Source: Dolichospermum sp. FACHB-1091
GTDB lineage: Bacteria; Cyanobacteriota; Cyanobacteriia; Cyanobacteriales; Nostocaceae
Assembly: GCF_014697585.1 (NCBI RefSeq)
Contig: NZ_JACJSB010000014.1
Location: 49,286-113,285, forward strand
DNA length: 64,000 nucleotides
Reading direction: 5' to 3'
Of this stretch, positions 1 to 9,454 are shown piece after piece. Within the stretch, counting starts at the first letter, position 1. Each line of letters begins with the position of its first letter. A program made the position numbers and the translations under genes. The notes beneath the pieces are model-generated. The model saw only the letters and a list, made by a program, of their open reading frames with translations, was not told where the DNA came from and did not search any database.

Positions 1-132
1 TATAGTTCTTTCTAGAGGACTAGGAGGAAATTTATCTAAATTTTCAACTTTCTTATCCCTTGCTAGTGTGCCAAGAATACACAAATGCCAGATAATAATA
101 GTGGTAATGATCAAAATAAAACGTTGTAACAT
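1..132 (-). CDS. Partial CDS, N-terminal membrane or signal segment, function unknown
   Basis: On the minus strand an ATG at 132 opens a frame that runs off the left edge, giving 44 residues. It begins MLQRFILI and continues with a hydrophobic stretch over about residues 5-25, then a charged segment (ARDKKVENLDKF). This looks like an uncleaved signal anchor or a signal peptide. It is divergent from the PstB-like gene at 358, so it could be a membrane or binding partner of that ATPase, but nothing in the 44 residues proves this. Too little is visible to name a family. Confidence 0.5.
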   Translation of the reverse strand, partial: MLQRFILIITTIIIWHLCILGTLARDKKVENLDKFPPSPLERTI

Positions 133-357
133 ACTAAATTTATCTCTCTTGTATTAATTTAAGTCTAGTATTACTGATGTTACCAATTAATGATTAATTC
201 AGTACAAGTCTATACCCTTTTTCTATTTTAAGAGTTCCCTTCCCACACAAATAAATTCAGGAATCAAGCAAGATTCCTATAGATTACAGGCAAATGCCAC
301 GTTTTACAACTATTCTGACTCGGTGACTCTTGACTCCTGATTCCTTTTTTTATTAGC

Positions 358-1137
358 ATGATTAAAATAATTCCTGCCATTAGTGTCAAAAACTTTAGTT
401 TTTACTACGACAACCAAAAAATTATTGACAATATATCCATGGATATTCCGCAAAATAAAATCATTGCCATTATTGGACCTAGTGGTTGTGGTAAGTCTAC
501 ATTTTTAAAATCTCTTAATCGCATGAGTGACTTAGAGGGAGAAGTTCAAACCGAAGGAAGAATAGAATTTTTTGGGCAAAATATTTACGAACGACGAATT
601 AATCTCAGTCGTCTCCGTCGTCAAATTACTACAATCTACTCTACCCCTAATCTTTTCCCTATTAGCATTTATGATAATATTGCTTACGGTGTAAAATTAA
701 CAGGATGGCAACCAAAACAAGAATTAGATGATATTGTTGAGTTAGCTCTCAAAGCTGCTGATATTTGGGAAGAAGTCAAAAATAAGCTCCATAAATCTGC
801 TTTAGAACTAGGTTATGGACAACAACAACGTCTGTGTATTGCTCGCGCTTTAGCCGTCAAACCCCAAGTTATTCTCATGGATGAACTTTGCGTTAGACTT
901 GATACCATCAATACCATGAAAATTGAAGAACTAATTGAGTGTTTACGTTCTAAACTGACAATTATATTTATCTCTCATAATATGCAGCAAGTCTCTCGCC
1001 TCGCAGATTTTACAGCCCTGTTTCAATACAATAAAAATCATGTTGGACAATTAAGAGATTTTGCACCGACTAAAAAAATCTTAACTCAATATATAGATTA
1101 TCGAGTCCATGATTATGTTGCCAGCTATTCAAGGTAA
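358..1137 (+). CDS. PstB-like ABC ATPase with degenerate nucleotide-binding motifs
   Basis: A 259-residue protein of the phosphate-transporter ATPase (PstB) type. The Walker A loop is intact (GPSGCGKST, residues 40-48), and PstB-style text follows (FPISIYDNIAYG, 100-111). Other motifs are changed: the Q-loop position normally FQxPN reads YSTPN, the LSGGQ signature reads LGYGQ (151-155), and the Walker B/D-loop region normally LLDEPTSALD reads LMDELCVRLD. The H-switch (ISHN) is kept. No pstS, pstC or pstA is adjacent in the window. It may be a specialised or poorly active paralogue of PstB. The ATG at 358 is the first in frame and no clear ribosome-binding site precedes it. Confidence 0.8.
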   Translation: MIKIIPAISVKNFSFYYDNQKIIDNISMDIPQNKIIAIIGPSGCGKSTFLKSLNRMSDLEGEVQTEGRIEFFGQNIYERRINLSRLRRQITTIYSTPNLFPISIYDNIAYGVKLTGWQPKQELDDIVELALKAADIWEEVKNKLHKSALELGYGQQQRLCIARALAVKPQVILMDELCVRLDTINTMKIEELIECLRSKLTIIFISHNMQQVSRLADFTALFQYNKNHVGQLRDFAPTKKILTQYIDYRVHDYVASYSR

Positions 1138-1268
1138 TACGGCGGTTTCTAATTATATGAGGTAAATTGTAGCCCGCTCTCATCTCACCACCCCATCTCA
1201 CCCCCGCAATGGGGGGAAGAAAAGGATAAACTTTTGATATTGGGGGGTTGGTGTGCATTCATCCTCTA

Positions 1269-1493
1269 AGAGGATGTTTCTAAAGTCTAAATTAATACCT
1301 AACCCGGCGATTAGAAAGATGCTTCCAGCACGCTACCGGAACGCGTCTACATAGACAAAACCCACCTTCATGGGTTAGGAACCTTAATTTTGTGTTAGTC
1401 CACGCACCATCTAGAATTAGTTTGTATAGTAGCGTTAGCCTTTGGCGTGCCTAAGCCATATTATATTCGCCCAATACTTTTAAAACATCCTCT
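1269..1493. mobile_element. MITE-like element, family C (TIR around GAGGATGTTT)
   Basis: A 225-bp non-coding segment is bounded by 17-base imperfect inverted repeats: AGAGGATGTTTCTAAAG at 1269-1285 and CTTTTAAAACATCCTCT at 1477-1493, 15 of 17 positions pairing. The left end also sits in the palindrome CATCCTCTAAGAGGATG. The right end touches the stop codon of the NUDIX gene. The interior has no credible gene. The same end motif recurs near 18561-18582 and 32053-32070. Boundaries are inferred from the repeats; no target-site duplication was confirmed. Confidence 0.5.
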
Positions 1494-2043
1494 AAGAAGC
1501 TAAAAATGAACGCAGCAAGAAAAAACTGGCAATAGATTTAGCATCTACAGATTCTCCCGCCAAAATGGCTTTTTCTAATTCTTGAGGAGTGAGTAATACA
1601 ATTTCAATATCTTCATCTTCATCTTTTTCTGGTGGTGTTTCCAGCTTTTCTAAATCTCTAGCGATAAAAGCATAGATGATTTCATCGGAATAACCAGGAG
1701 CAAGAAAAAACTCTCCCAGTTTATCCCACTGATGAGCATGATAGCCAGTTTCTTCTTCAATTTCCCTTTTAACAGTTTCTAAAGGACTTTCATTGGGTTC
1801 CACAGTACCAGCAGGAAATTCTAACAATCTTCCCTGCACTGCAAACCGATATTGACGCACAAGTACAAGCTTACCATCTGCGGTTATGGGTATAGCCAAA
1901 GCACCGCCAGGATGACGAACACATTCCCATTCTCCTTCTGATTTGTTCGGTAAACGCAAGCGATTAACTTCAAAGTTAAATTTGCGCCCTTTATAAAATA
2001 AGCGTTGCTTCAGTAACTGTGGTAATTCTCTACCTAATGGCAT
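1492..2043 (-). CDS. NUDIX hydrolase, ADP-ribose pyrophosphatase-like
   Basis: A 183-residue NUDIX protein that probably hydrolyses a nucleoside diphosphate derivative such as ADP-ribose. The NUDIX box is complete: GTVEPNESPLETVKREIEEETGY matches GX5EX7REUXEEXGU in two contiguous parts. Upstream, the ADP-ribose-pyrophosphatase-like text GKLVLVRQYRFAVQGRLLEFPAG supports this subgroup. The ATG at 2043 (MPLGREL) is preferred; an in-frame TTG two codons earlier is also possible. The 3' end abuts a MITE-like repeat. Substrate is inferred from the subgroup, not shown. Confidence 0.85.
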   Translation of the reverse strand: MPLGRELPQLLKQRLFYKGRKFNFEVNRLRLPNKSEGEWECVRHPGGALAIPITADGKLVLVRQYRFAVQGRLLEFPAGTVEPNESPLETVKREIEEETGYHAHQWDKLGEFFLAPGYSDEIIYAFIARDLEKLETPPEKDEDEDIEIVLLTPQELEKAILAGESVDAKSIASFFLLRSFLAS

Positions 2044-2468
2044 AGTCAAATTCTATCAGTTGTTAATACAAAGAACTTATACAAGGCTTTGTTTTGTCCT
2101 CAGTTCTTTTTTGGTGGCAAAAATGGTAATTTTTTCACCCCGCACCATAAATGTACACCAGAAATGTCTACCCCCAGTAGCAAATCTTGAATTACTGTTC
2201 AAATGTGTATCTAATTTGAAGCAATTTCCGCTAGAGGGACTAACACATTTAAAATTGCTTGGGAGTTATTAAGTTTACCACAGAATCTTAATGTTCCGCA
2301 ATATTATGCAAAAAATGCATAATTTTATTATTTATCATAGTCATAAAGGGTTTGATAGAAAACGTACTTTAGAACTGAATTAACTGAATAACTTATGGGG
2401 TATTATATTAGCACCAAGATATTGCGCTTAGATCAAACAGGAGAAACTGCTATTGCTACTTGGTAATC
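2044..2468. other. Intergenic region between NUDIX gene and PBP
   Basis: About 425 bases, divergent promoters expected. It is AT-rich at 2275-2400, and CAGGAG at 2438-2443 is the only visible Shine-Dalgarno-like site for the penicillin-binding protein. A 70-codon open frame at 2060-2272 has no recognisable features and is not called. No hairpin or repeat of note. Confidence 0.4.
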
Positions 2469-4757
2469 ATGAACAAAATGAAGAGTCCGCATGATGAAAA
2501 CTTACTACCGAGAATGCAGGTGAAGGCGAAGCAGTTATTAAACCAGGTGAGAACCCTATCATCTAGAATCTTGAGCAGCGATAAACCATTTTATCGTCGT
2601 GTTTGGTTTTGGGCGGGTTTAAGTATAGGTGGTGGGATCATCGCTTTACATTACACAATCTTAGAAATAGATAGAAATTTACCAGATCAGTCCGCACTTA
2701 AAGCAGTAATTCGGGAGCAAACACTAACGATTAAAGCTGCTGATGGTACTGTGTTACAACAGCAAGGTGAAGCCACTAGAGAGCAGTTGCAACTGGAACA
2801 AATACCAGATAATGTCAAAAAGGCTTTTATTGCTGCGGAAGACCGAAGATTTAATCAACACAATGGGGTTGATATCCAGGGGATTTTTAGGGCGGTAATC
2901 AATAATTTGCGATCGCAAGATGTGGTAGAAGGTGGTAGTACAATTACCCAACAGGTAGCCCGCATTCTCTTTCTCAAACAAGAAAAAACCTTCTGGCGTA
3001 AACTGAAAGAAGTCCGGTTAGCCCAAAAAATAGAGCGACAATTAACTAAAGATCAAATTCTCGAACGTTATCTAAATCTTGTATATTTAGGCTCTGGTGC
3101 TTATGGTGTGGGTGATGCAGCTTGGGTTTACTTTAGTAAATCCATAGATCAACTTACCTTATCAGAAATGGCCACCTTGGCTGGTTTAGCTCCTGCACCT
3201 AACCTCTATGCACCAGACAAAAACCTAAAAGCAGCCACAGAACGGCGAAATTTGGTGTTGGCGCGGATGGCAGAAGATGGCATAATTACACCAATACAAA
3301 AACAAGCCGCTATTCAAGAACCATTAATAGTTAACAGCAACTTACCCAAACGGTGGCAGGTAGATTCTCCCTACTTTACTAGCTATATTCAAAAGGAATT
3401 ACCAAAGCACGTTTCTCCTGATATCTTAGCTAGTGGTGGTTTGGTAGTAGAAACCAGTTTAAACCCAACTTGGCAAAAAGCCGCAGAAGCCGCAGTCACA
3501 AAAATCTTGAAAAATGAAGGACGGTGGCAAAACTTTAAAGAAGCAGCTATGGTGGCCATAGATCCTCGAAATGGGGAAATTCAGGCCATGGTGGGTGGAA
3601 AAGACTTCGGTAAAAACCAATTTAATCGCGTTACTCAGGCACAAAGACAACCAGGATCAACCTTTAAAGGATTTGTCTATGCTACAGCGATCGCCACGGG
3701 TAAAAGTCCCTATGATAGCTACCTAGATGAACCTTTATCAATAGATGGTTATGAGCCAAAAAACTACCATGACAAATTCTCCGGCTGGTTAAATATGAGG
3801 GATGCTCTCACCAAATCCATCAATACAATTGCCGTAAAAGTATTAATAGATACAGGTTTTCAGCCAACCCTTAAACTTGCCCATGATATGGGAATTAAAT
3901 CAGAACTAAAACCTACCTATTCTTTAGCTCTTGGTTCTAATGAAGTCAACCTATTAGAACTAACTAATGCTTATGGTACATTTGCTACCCAAGGAAATTA
4001 TATAGAAGCTCACGGTATTCGTCGCATCCTCAACCGCGAAGGTAATGTCATCTGGTCTGCCAAATATGAACCTAAGCAAGTTTTAGACACTGATAGTAGC
4101 ACCATTATGACTTGGATGTTACGAAATGTCGTCAGGGAGGGAACTGGGGCAGCGGCTCAATTAGATGATAGACAAGTGGCCGGAAAAACAGGAACTTCCG
4201 ATGAAGCCCGTGATTTATGGTTTATTGGTTATATTCCCCAAGTTGTCACTGGAGTGTGGTTAGGGAATGATAATAATACCCCTACCTATGGTAGTAGTGG
4301 TAGCGCCGCTTATGCCTGGCATGAATTTATGAAAAAAGCAGTAGAGGGAATGCCTGTAGAAAAGTTTCCCACCCTGCCCAAACTAGAAAACCGCAAAGGT
4401 AGTATTAAAGCCGAACCTATCAAACCTAAAAAATTTATCCGTAGAGTGATTAATGATAATAATCAAAAATCAGATCGGGATAATACTGAAAATTCTGATT
4501 CATCAACAAGAAGGAGACGCAGACGACGCTATTCCCAGTCGGAAGATACAACAGAAAACACCCCCAGACGCAGACGACGCTATTCTCAGGAAGAAAACAA
4601 GACATCTGCCTCCTCTCGCCGAGAAAGACGATATCGTAGGAAAAAATCACGCTCTGAAAATTCATCTTCCTCAACAGAGAATAATTCTGGAGAATCTTCA
4701 TCACCACAATCTTCCTGGAGAGAAAGACTTAAACCCAATTCTTCACCAGAAAATTAA
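2469..4757 (+). CDS. Class A penicillin-binding protein (PBP1A-type transglycosylase/transpeptidase)
   Basis: A bifunctional peptidoglycan synthase of 762 residues from ATG 2469; an in-frame TTG lies at 2460. A short cytoplasmic segment is followed by one membrane anchor (about 45-65). The GT51 domain shows EDRRFNQHNGVD with the catalytic glutamate near residue 124, then EGGSTITQQ and RKLKEVRLAQKIE. The transpeptidase domain has SxxK as STFK near residue 397-400, SxN as SIN, and KTG in AGKTGTSDE. The C-terminal 100 residues are low-complexity, rich in Arg, Ser and Glu with two runs of RRRRR followed by YSQ, which may bind polymer or membrane. Cyanobacteria carry several such paralogues, so no symbol is given. 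Confidence 0.93.
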   Translation: MNKMKSPHDENLLPRMQVKAKQLLNQVRTLSSRILSSDKPFYRRVWFWAGLSIGGGIIALHYTILEIDRNLPDQSALKAVIREQTLTIKAADGTVLQQQGEATREQLQLEQIPDNVKKAFIAAEDRRFNQHNGVDIQGIFRAVINNLRSQDVVEGGSTITQQVARILFLKQEKTFWRKLKEVRLAQKIERQLTKDQILERYLNLVYLGSGAYGVGDAAWVYFSKSIDQLTLSEMATLAGLAPAPNLYAPDKNLKAATERRNLVLARMAEDGIITPIQKQAAIQEPLIVNSNLPKRWQVDSPYFTSYIQKELPKHVSPDILASGGLVVETSLNPTWQKAAEAAVTKILKNEGRWQNFKEAAMVAIDPRNGEIQAMVGGKDFGKNQFNRVTQAQRQPGSTFKGFVYATAIATGKSPYDSYLDEPLSIDGYEPKNYHDKFSGWLNMRDALTKSINTIAVKVLIDTGFQPTLKLAHDMGIKSELKPTYSLALGSNEVNLLELTNAYGTFATQGNYIEAHGIRRILNREGNVIWSAKYEPKQVLDTDSSTIMTWMLRNVVREGTGAAAQLDDRQVAGKTGTSDEARDLWFIGYIPQVVTGVWLGNDNNTPTYGSSGSAAYAWHEFMKKAVEGMPVEKFPTLPKLENRKGSIKAEPIKPKKFIRRVINDNNQKSDRDNTENSDSSTRRRRRRRYSQSEDTTENTPRRRRRYSQEENKTSASSRRERRYRRKKSRSENSSSSTENNSGESSSPQSSWRERLKPNSSPEN

Positions 4758-4868
4758 GTTAATGTTATGTCTTTTAATACAGAAAAGATTTTTCCTGGGG
4801 CAGATGTAGGTGATCCGCTCAGTTTATACTTTATGAAGAAGTGTAACCTACATTAAGCGAATATCCCC

Positions 4869-5066
4869 ATGAGTTATTTATTGCTCCAAGTTCAAGCCGA
4901 AGCGACGGGAAATCACTTTCCCTTAGCCTTCACTTTGGTGTATGTAGTCGGTTTTATCGCTGCTGTCACCATTGGTTCAATTGCCTGGTACAACTCCAAA
5001 CGTCCCCCAGGTTGGGAGAGTAAAGAACGTCCTAACATTGTCCCCAAGGTTGAGAAGGAATCATAG
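4869..5066 (+). CDS. psb35: Psb35-like small membrane protein
   Basis: A 65-residue protein with one membrane helix (about residues 20-41, FTLVYVVGFIAAVTIGSIAW) followed by the conserved-looking tail YNSKRPPGWESKERP. This matches my recollection of the cyanobacterial Psb35 family (Synechocystis Ssl2148), linked to photosystem II assembly; the assignment is from memory and moderately secure. It sits alone downstream of the PBP and has a terminator-like hairpin 6 bases after its stop. Alternative: an unrelated conserved cyanobacterial small membrane protein. Confidence 0.65.
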   Translation: MSYLLLQVQAEATGNHFPLAFTLVYVVGFIAAVTIGSIAWYNSKRPPGWESKERPNIVPKVEKES

Positions 5067-5163
5067 GACTTCAGGGCTTTAGCCCTTATTTTGTTCGCGT
5101 AGCGTCTCAAAGAGAGCTAGTCCTCACTACCATTGAGAATATTATGCCAGTTGCGTAAGTCCT
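5065..5163. mobile_element. MITE-like element, family B (AGGACTT...AAGTCCT)
   Basis: A 99-bp segment runs from AGGACTT at 5065-5071 to AAGTCCT at 5157-5163, the right end extended as TTGCGTAAGTCCT. The extended end is the same sequence as both ends of the element at 19341-19454. It starts inside the stop region of the Psb35-like gene and contains that gene's terminator-like hairpin. Confidence 0.4.
5073..5096 (+). terminator. Terminator-like hairpin after the Psb35-like gene
   Basis: AGGGC, TTTA loop, GCCCT, then TTATTTTGTT. The stem is short but GC-rich, and a T-rich tract follows on the plus strand just after the stop codon. Confidence 0.5.
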
Positions 5164-5232
5164 GAATAAATTAAGTAGTAGGTGATCCGTAATGGGAAAA
5201 GAATATATTACCCATTACCCATTACCCATTAC

Positions 5233-5655
5233 CTAATTCTGTACGTCAACACAACGACGGTAGAGCTTTTGAATTTGCTTCAGCAGTGTAGTGTGTGCTG
5301 CTTGGTTAGCACCACTAGACTTACTTAACTCTGTCAATTGGGTGAGGAGTCTTGCTTCTTCAATAGCTATATCACCATCACTATAAATCAAGCCACTAAT
5401 GGCTTCAATTAAATTCTCATAATCTTCCGTCGTTGGGCGATCGCCTAAATACTCTTTTACCCATTTATAACAGTCCTTCGGCTTCACTGGCACTAATTCA
5501 TACAACCAAGGCTTTATTTCGGGATCACTAGCTAAACCTTTAGCTTGAGCTATTTCCCGCAAATATTGCCGTTCTTCCGGCTGGATTTTACCATCAATCC
5601 AAGCTGCTCCAATCAGGATTTTTACTAGGTTTTTGACATGGGAATTATTAACCAT
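5233..5655 (-). CDS. TerB-like (tellurite resistance B fold) protein
   Basis: A 140-residue helical protein read from ATG 5655. Two TerB-type repeats show the pattern hydrophobic-A-x-x-DG-x-I-x-x-E-E: AAWIDGKIQPEERQYL near the N-terminus and GLIYSDGDIAIEEARLL in the second half. TerB folds bind metal or sit in membrane stress complexes; the role in cyanobacteria is unknown. The open frame extends 16 codons further, but AGGAGG lies six bases before the ATG at 5655, which decides the start. It lies 57 bases downstream of rsmB on the same strand and is probably co-transcribed. Confidence 0.75.
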   Translation of the reverse strand: MVNNSHVKNLVKILIGAAWIDGKIQPEERQYLREIAQAKGLASDPEIKPWLYELVPVKPKDCYKWVKEYLGDRPTTEDYENLIEAISGLIYSDGDIAIEEARLLTQLTELSKSSGANQAAHTTLLKQIQKLYRRCVDVQN

Positions 5656-5712
5656 TGCTGCCTCCTCTGGTAGATTCCGGCCTTGATTAGATATTACAAT
5701 CACTGTTGATAT

Positions 5713-7053
5713 TCACCGAGAATCCTTAGATTTTCTTAAGCGCACCATGAAAAAACCATCCATATCCTGTTGGTGAGGCCAGACTTTCAACCAACCAGAA
5801 GTACCGCTATTAAATAACTCAAAAGGGTGCGGCTCTATTTGCCAATGGGGGTTTACCGCTAAAAATTCCGAAATTACCTGCTCATTCTCCTCTGGGTGTA
5901 ATGTACAAGTTGCATAAACTAAAACGCCTCCAGCCTTGACAAAAGTTGCATTATGTGATAATAATTGTTTCTGTAATTGGCAAAGTTCTTGTACCGAACC
6001 AGGAGTTTGTCGCCAACGCGCATCTGCGTGTCTGTGCATAGTTCCCAAACCGGAACAAGGAGCATCAAGTAATACACAGTCAGCAGCTTGATAGAACTGT
6101 GGTAAATTGCGGCTATCTCCTATACAAGTATGAATAGATTGTAAATACAGACGTTGGGTATTTTCCTTTAACTTCCGTAAGCGGGAAGCAGTTTGATCAC
6201 AAGCCCAAATTTTGCCCTTGTCTCCCATTAATTCCGCAATATGGGTGGTTTTTCCCCCCGGTGCTGCACAGGCATCAATTACCACATCACCAGGTGTAGG
6301 GTCAAGCAAATAACCAACTAACTGGGCGCTACTATCTTGGACAGTCCACCAACCTGCACAGAAACCGGGTAAATTTTGAATTGGGCCATTATTACCAATT
6401 AATCGTAAAGCTTGGGGTAAATTAGGAATAGATTTAACTAAAATACCAGCAGCTTCAAAAGCTGATTTTACCTCTTTTAAGGAACTACGCAGGATATTTA
6501 TTCTTAAATCAATTGTCGGGGTTTGATTCATCCAGATACACAGTTTTTCTGTTTCTTCAAAACCCAATTGTGATAACCACACTTCAATTATCCAATTGGG
6601 AAAACTGTGTAAAATTCCCAATTTTTCTACCGGATTTTCTGGTAAAATTAAAGGTTCTAAAGATTTTTCTAAAAGTCGAAGATATTGACGTAATAAACCA
6701 TTCACAAAACCAGTTAAACCAGGAAAACCATTTTCCTTGGCTAATTCAACAGTGGTATTTACAGCCGCAGAAACAGGGATTCTTTCCTGATACCGCAGTT
6801 GATAAAAACCCAGATGTAAAATTGTGCGGAGGTCTTTTGGTTGTTGTTGGTTTTTCTTGGTAGCAAGTTGGTCAATGATAGCATCTAAAGTGCGTTGTCT
6901 TCTCACACTACCATAAACTAATTCTGTCATTAACCGGCGATCGTTGTCCGGTAACTTAAACTTTTGTAATACCCGGTCTAGAGCCACATCAGTATAAGCT
7001 CCTTTATGTACTTCTTTGAGAGCGATAAATGCAACTTGTCGGGGGTTAGTCAT
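5713..7053 (-). CDS. rsmB: 16S rRNA (cytosine-967 C5) methyltransferase RsmB
   Basis: A 446-residue RsmB/Sun protein that methylates cytosine 967 of 16S rRNA. The N-terminal NusB-like domain covers about 1-140 (QVAFIALKEVHKGAYTD, then ELVYGSVRRQRTLDAII). The Rossmann-type methyltransferase domain has SAM motif I DACAAPGGKTTHIAE, motif IV LDAPCSGLGTMHRH with its conserved cysteine, and motif VI YATCTLHPEENE with the catalytic cysteine. Length is normal for the family. The ATG at 7053 is well placed. A TerB-like gene follows on the same strand. Confidence 0.95.
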   Translation of the reverse strand: MTNPRQVAFIALKEVHKGAYTDVALDRVLQKFKLPDNDRRLMTELVYGSVRRQRTLDAIIDQLATKKNQQQPKDLRTILHLGFYQLRYQERIPVSAAVNTTVELAKENGFPGLTGFVNGLLRQYLRLLEKSLEPLILPENPVEKLGILHSFPNWIIEVWLSQLGFEETEKLCIWMNQTPTIDLRINILRSSLKEVKSAFEAAGILVKSIPNLPQALRLIGNNGPIQNLPGFCAGWWTVQDSSAQLVGYLLDPTPGDVVIDACAAPGGKTTHIAELMGDKGKIWACDQTASRLRKLKENTQRLYLQSIHTCIGDSRNLPQFYQAADCVLLDAPCSGLGTMHRHADARWRQTPGSVQELCQLQKQLLSHNATFVKAGGVLVYATCTLHPEENEQVISEFLAVNPHWQIEPHPFELFNSGTSGWLKVWPHQQDMDGFFMVRLRKSKDSR

Positions 7054-7447
7054 GGAAGGTAATGAGATTTTTAACTGTAATATATGTATTTATCTATGAT
7101 AGATAGATAACAGTTCCCATGCTCGTGAGGTACAAAATTCTTTAGTTTTAGGGAGGAGGAAAGAGGGAATAAAGAGGGAAGGGGTTAGGGGTTAGGTTTT
7201 TAGAGTGTTTTTGTCAAGATAATACCTATGAACTCAAAATCTCGAATAAAAAAATATTTTTGTATTTTTCCGTTTTTAGAGGTAGAAAGGGGTTGACATT
7301 TGATTTTAAATCTGTTATTATCATTTCGATAAGGAAGAATTATCTTGCTATAGATGGCAGATAGTATAGTAGTTATAATTTAGTCTTAACAAACTGGCTT
7401 TAACACGAAAGGATTAAGCCTGGCATCTGATATATTGTATATTAATA
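7054..7447. other. Intergenic region before tRNA-Arg, with a strong plus-strand promoter
   Basis: About 394 bases. The half next to rsmB has purine-rich repeats (GGGAGGAGG and GGGTTAGGGGTTAGG). The right half carries a consensus-like promoter at 7293-7321 and an inverted repeat GGCTTTAA / TTAAGCC at about 7400-7424. No protein gene is evident, and no plus-strand gene follows the promoter. Confidence 0.4.
7293..7321 (+). promoter_or_regulatory. Sigma70-type promoter without an obvious gene
   Basis: TTGACA at 7293-7298 is a perfect -35 box, followed by a 17-base spacer and TATTAT at 7316-7321 as the -10 box. It reads plus-strand into 125 bases of non-coding DNA and then the antisense strand of the tRNA-Arg gene. 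A small RNA is one possible product. Confidence 0.5.
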
Positions 7448-7521
7448 CGGGATTGGTGCGGATCGAACGCACGGCCTAGCGCTTAGGAGGCGCTCGCTCT
7501 ATCCAACTGAGCTACAACCCC
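7448..7521 (-). tRNA. tRNA-Arg, anticodon CCT
   Basis: A complete 74-nt cloverleaf on the minus strand. The acceptor stem GGGGTTG pairs with CAATCCC (one G-T pair). The D arm reads AGCTCAGTTGGATAGAGC, the anticodon stem AGCGC/GCGCT encloses the loop CTCCTAA (anticodon CCT, reading AGG), and the T arm GTGCG-TTCGATC-CGCAC is regular. CCA is not encoded. No sign of an integrated element beside it. Confidence 0.97.
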
Positions 7522-7554
7522 AAGAGTGAACCAAATATTATCATAGCAGTATTT

Positions 7555-9404
<1,850 letters not shown>

Positions 9405-9454
9405 TATTGACTATCCTGCAAGTAAGTAAAAGTTTTGTACATGAAATCATTCAA

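Noticed and set aside
2060..2272. 70-codon plus-strand frame between NUDIX and PBP genes
   Set aside because: No ribosome-binding site, no recognisable protein features, and it lies in a likely promoter region.
4450..4707. Open frames on both strands in the PBP C-terminal tail
   Set aside because: They are shadows created by the Arg/Ser/Glu-rich low-complexity coding region.
7448..7521. tRNA-Arg as an integration site
   Set aside because: No integrase and no repeated tRNA 3' end within the flanking kilobases.
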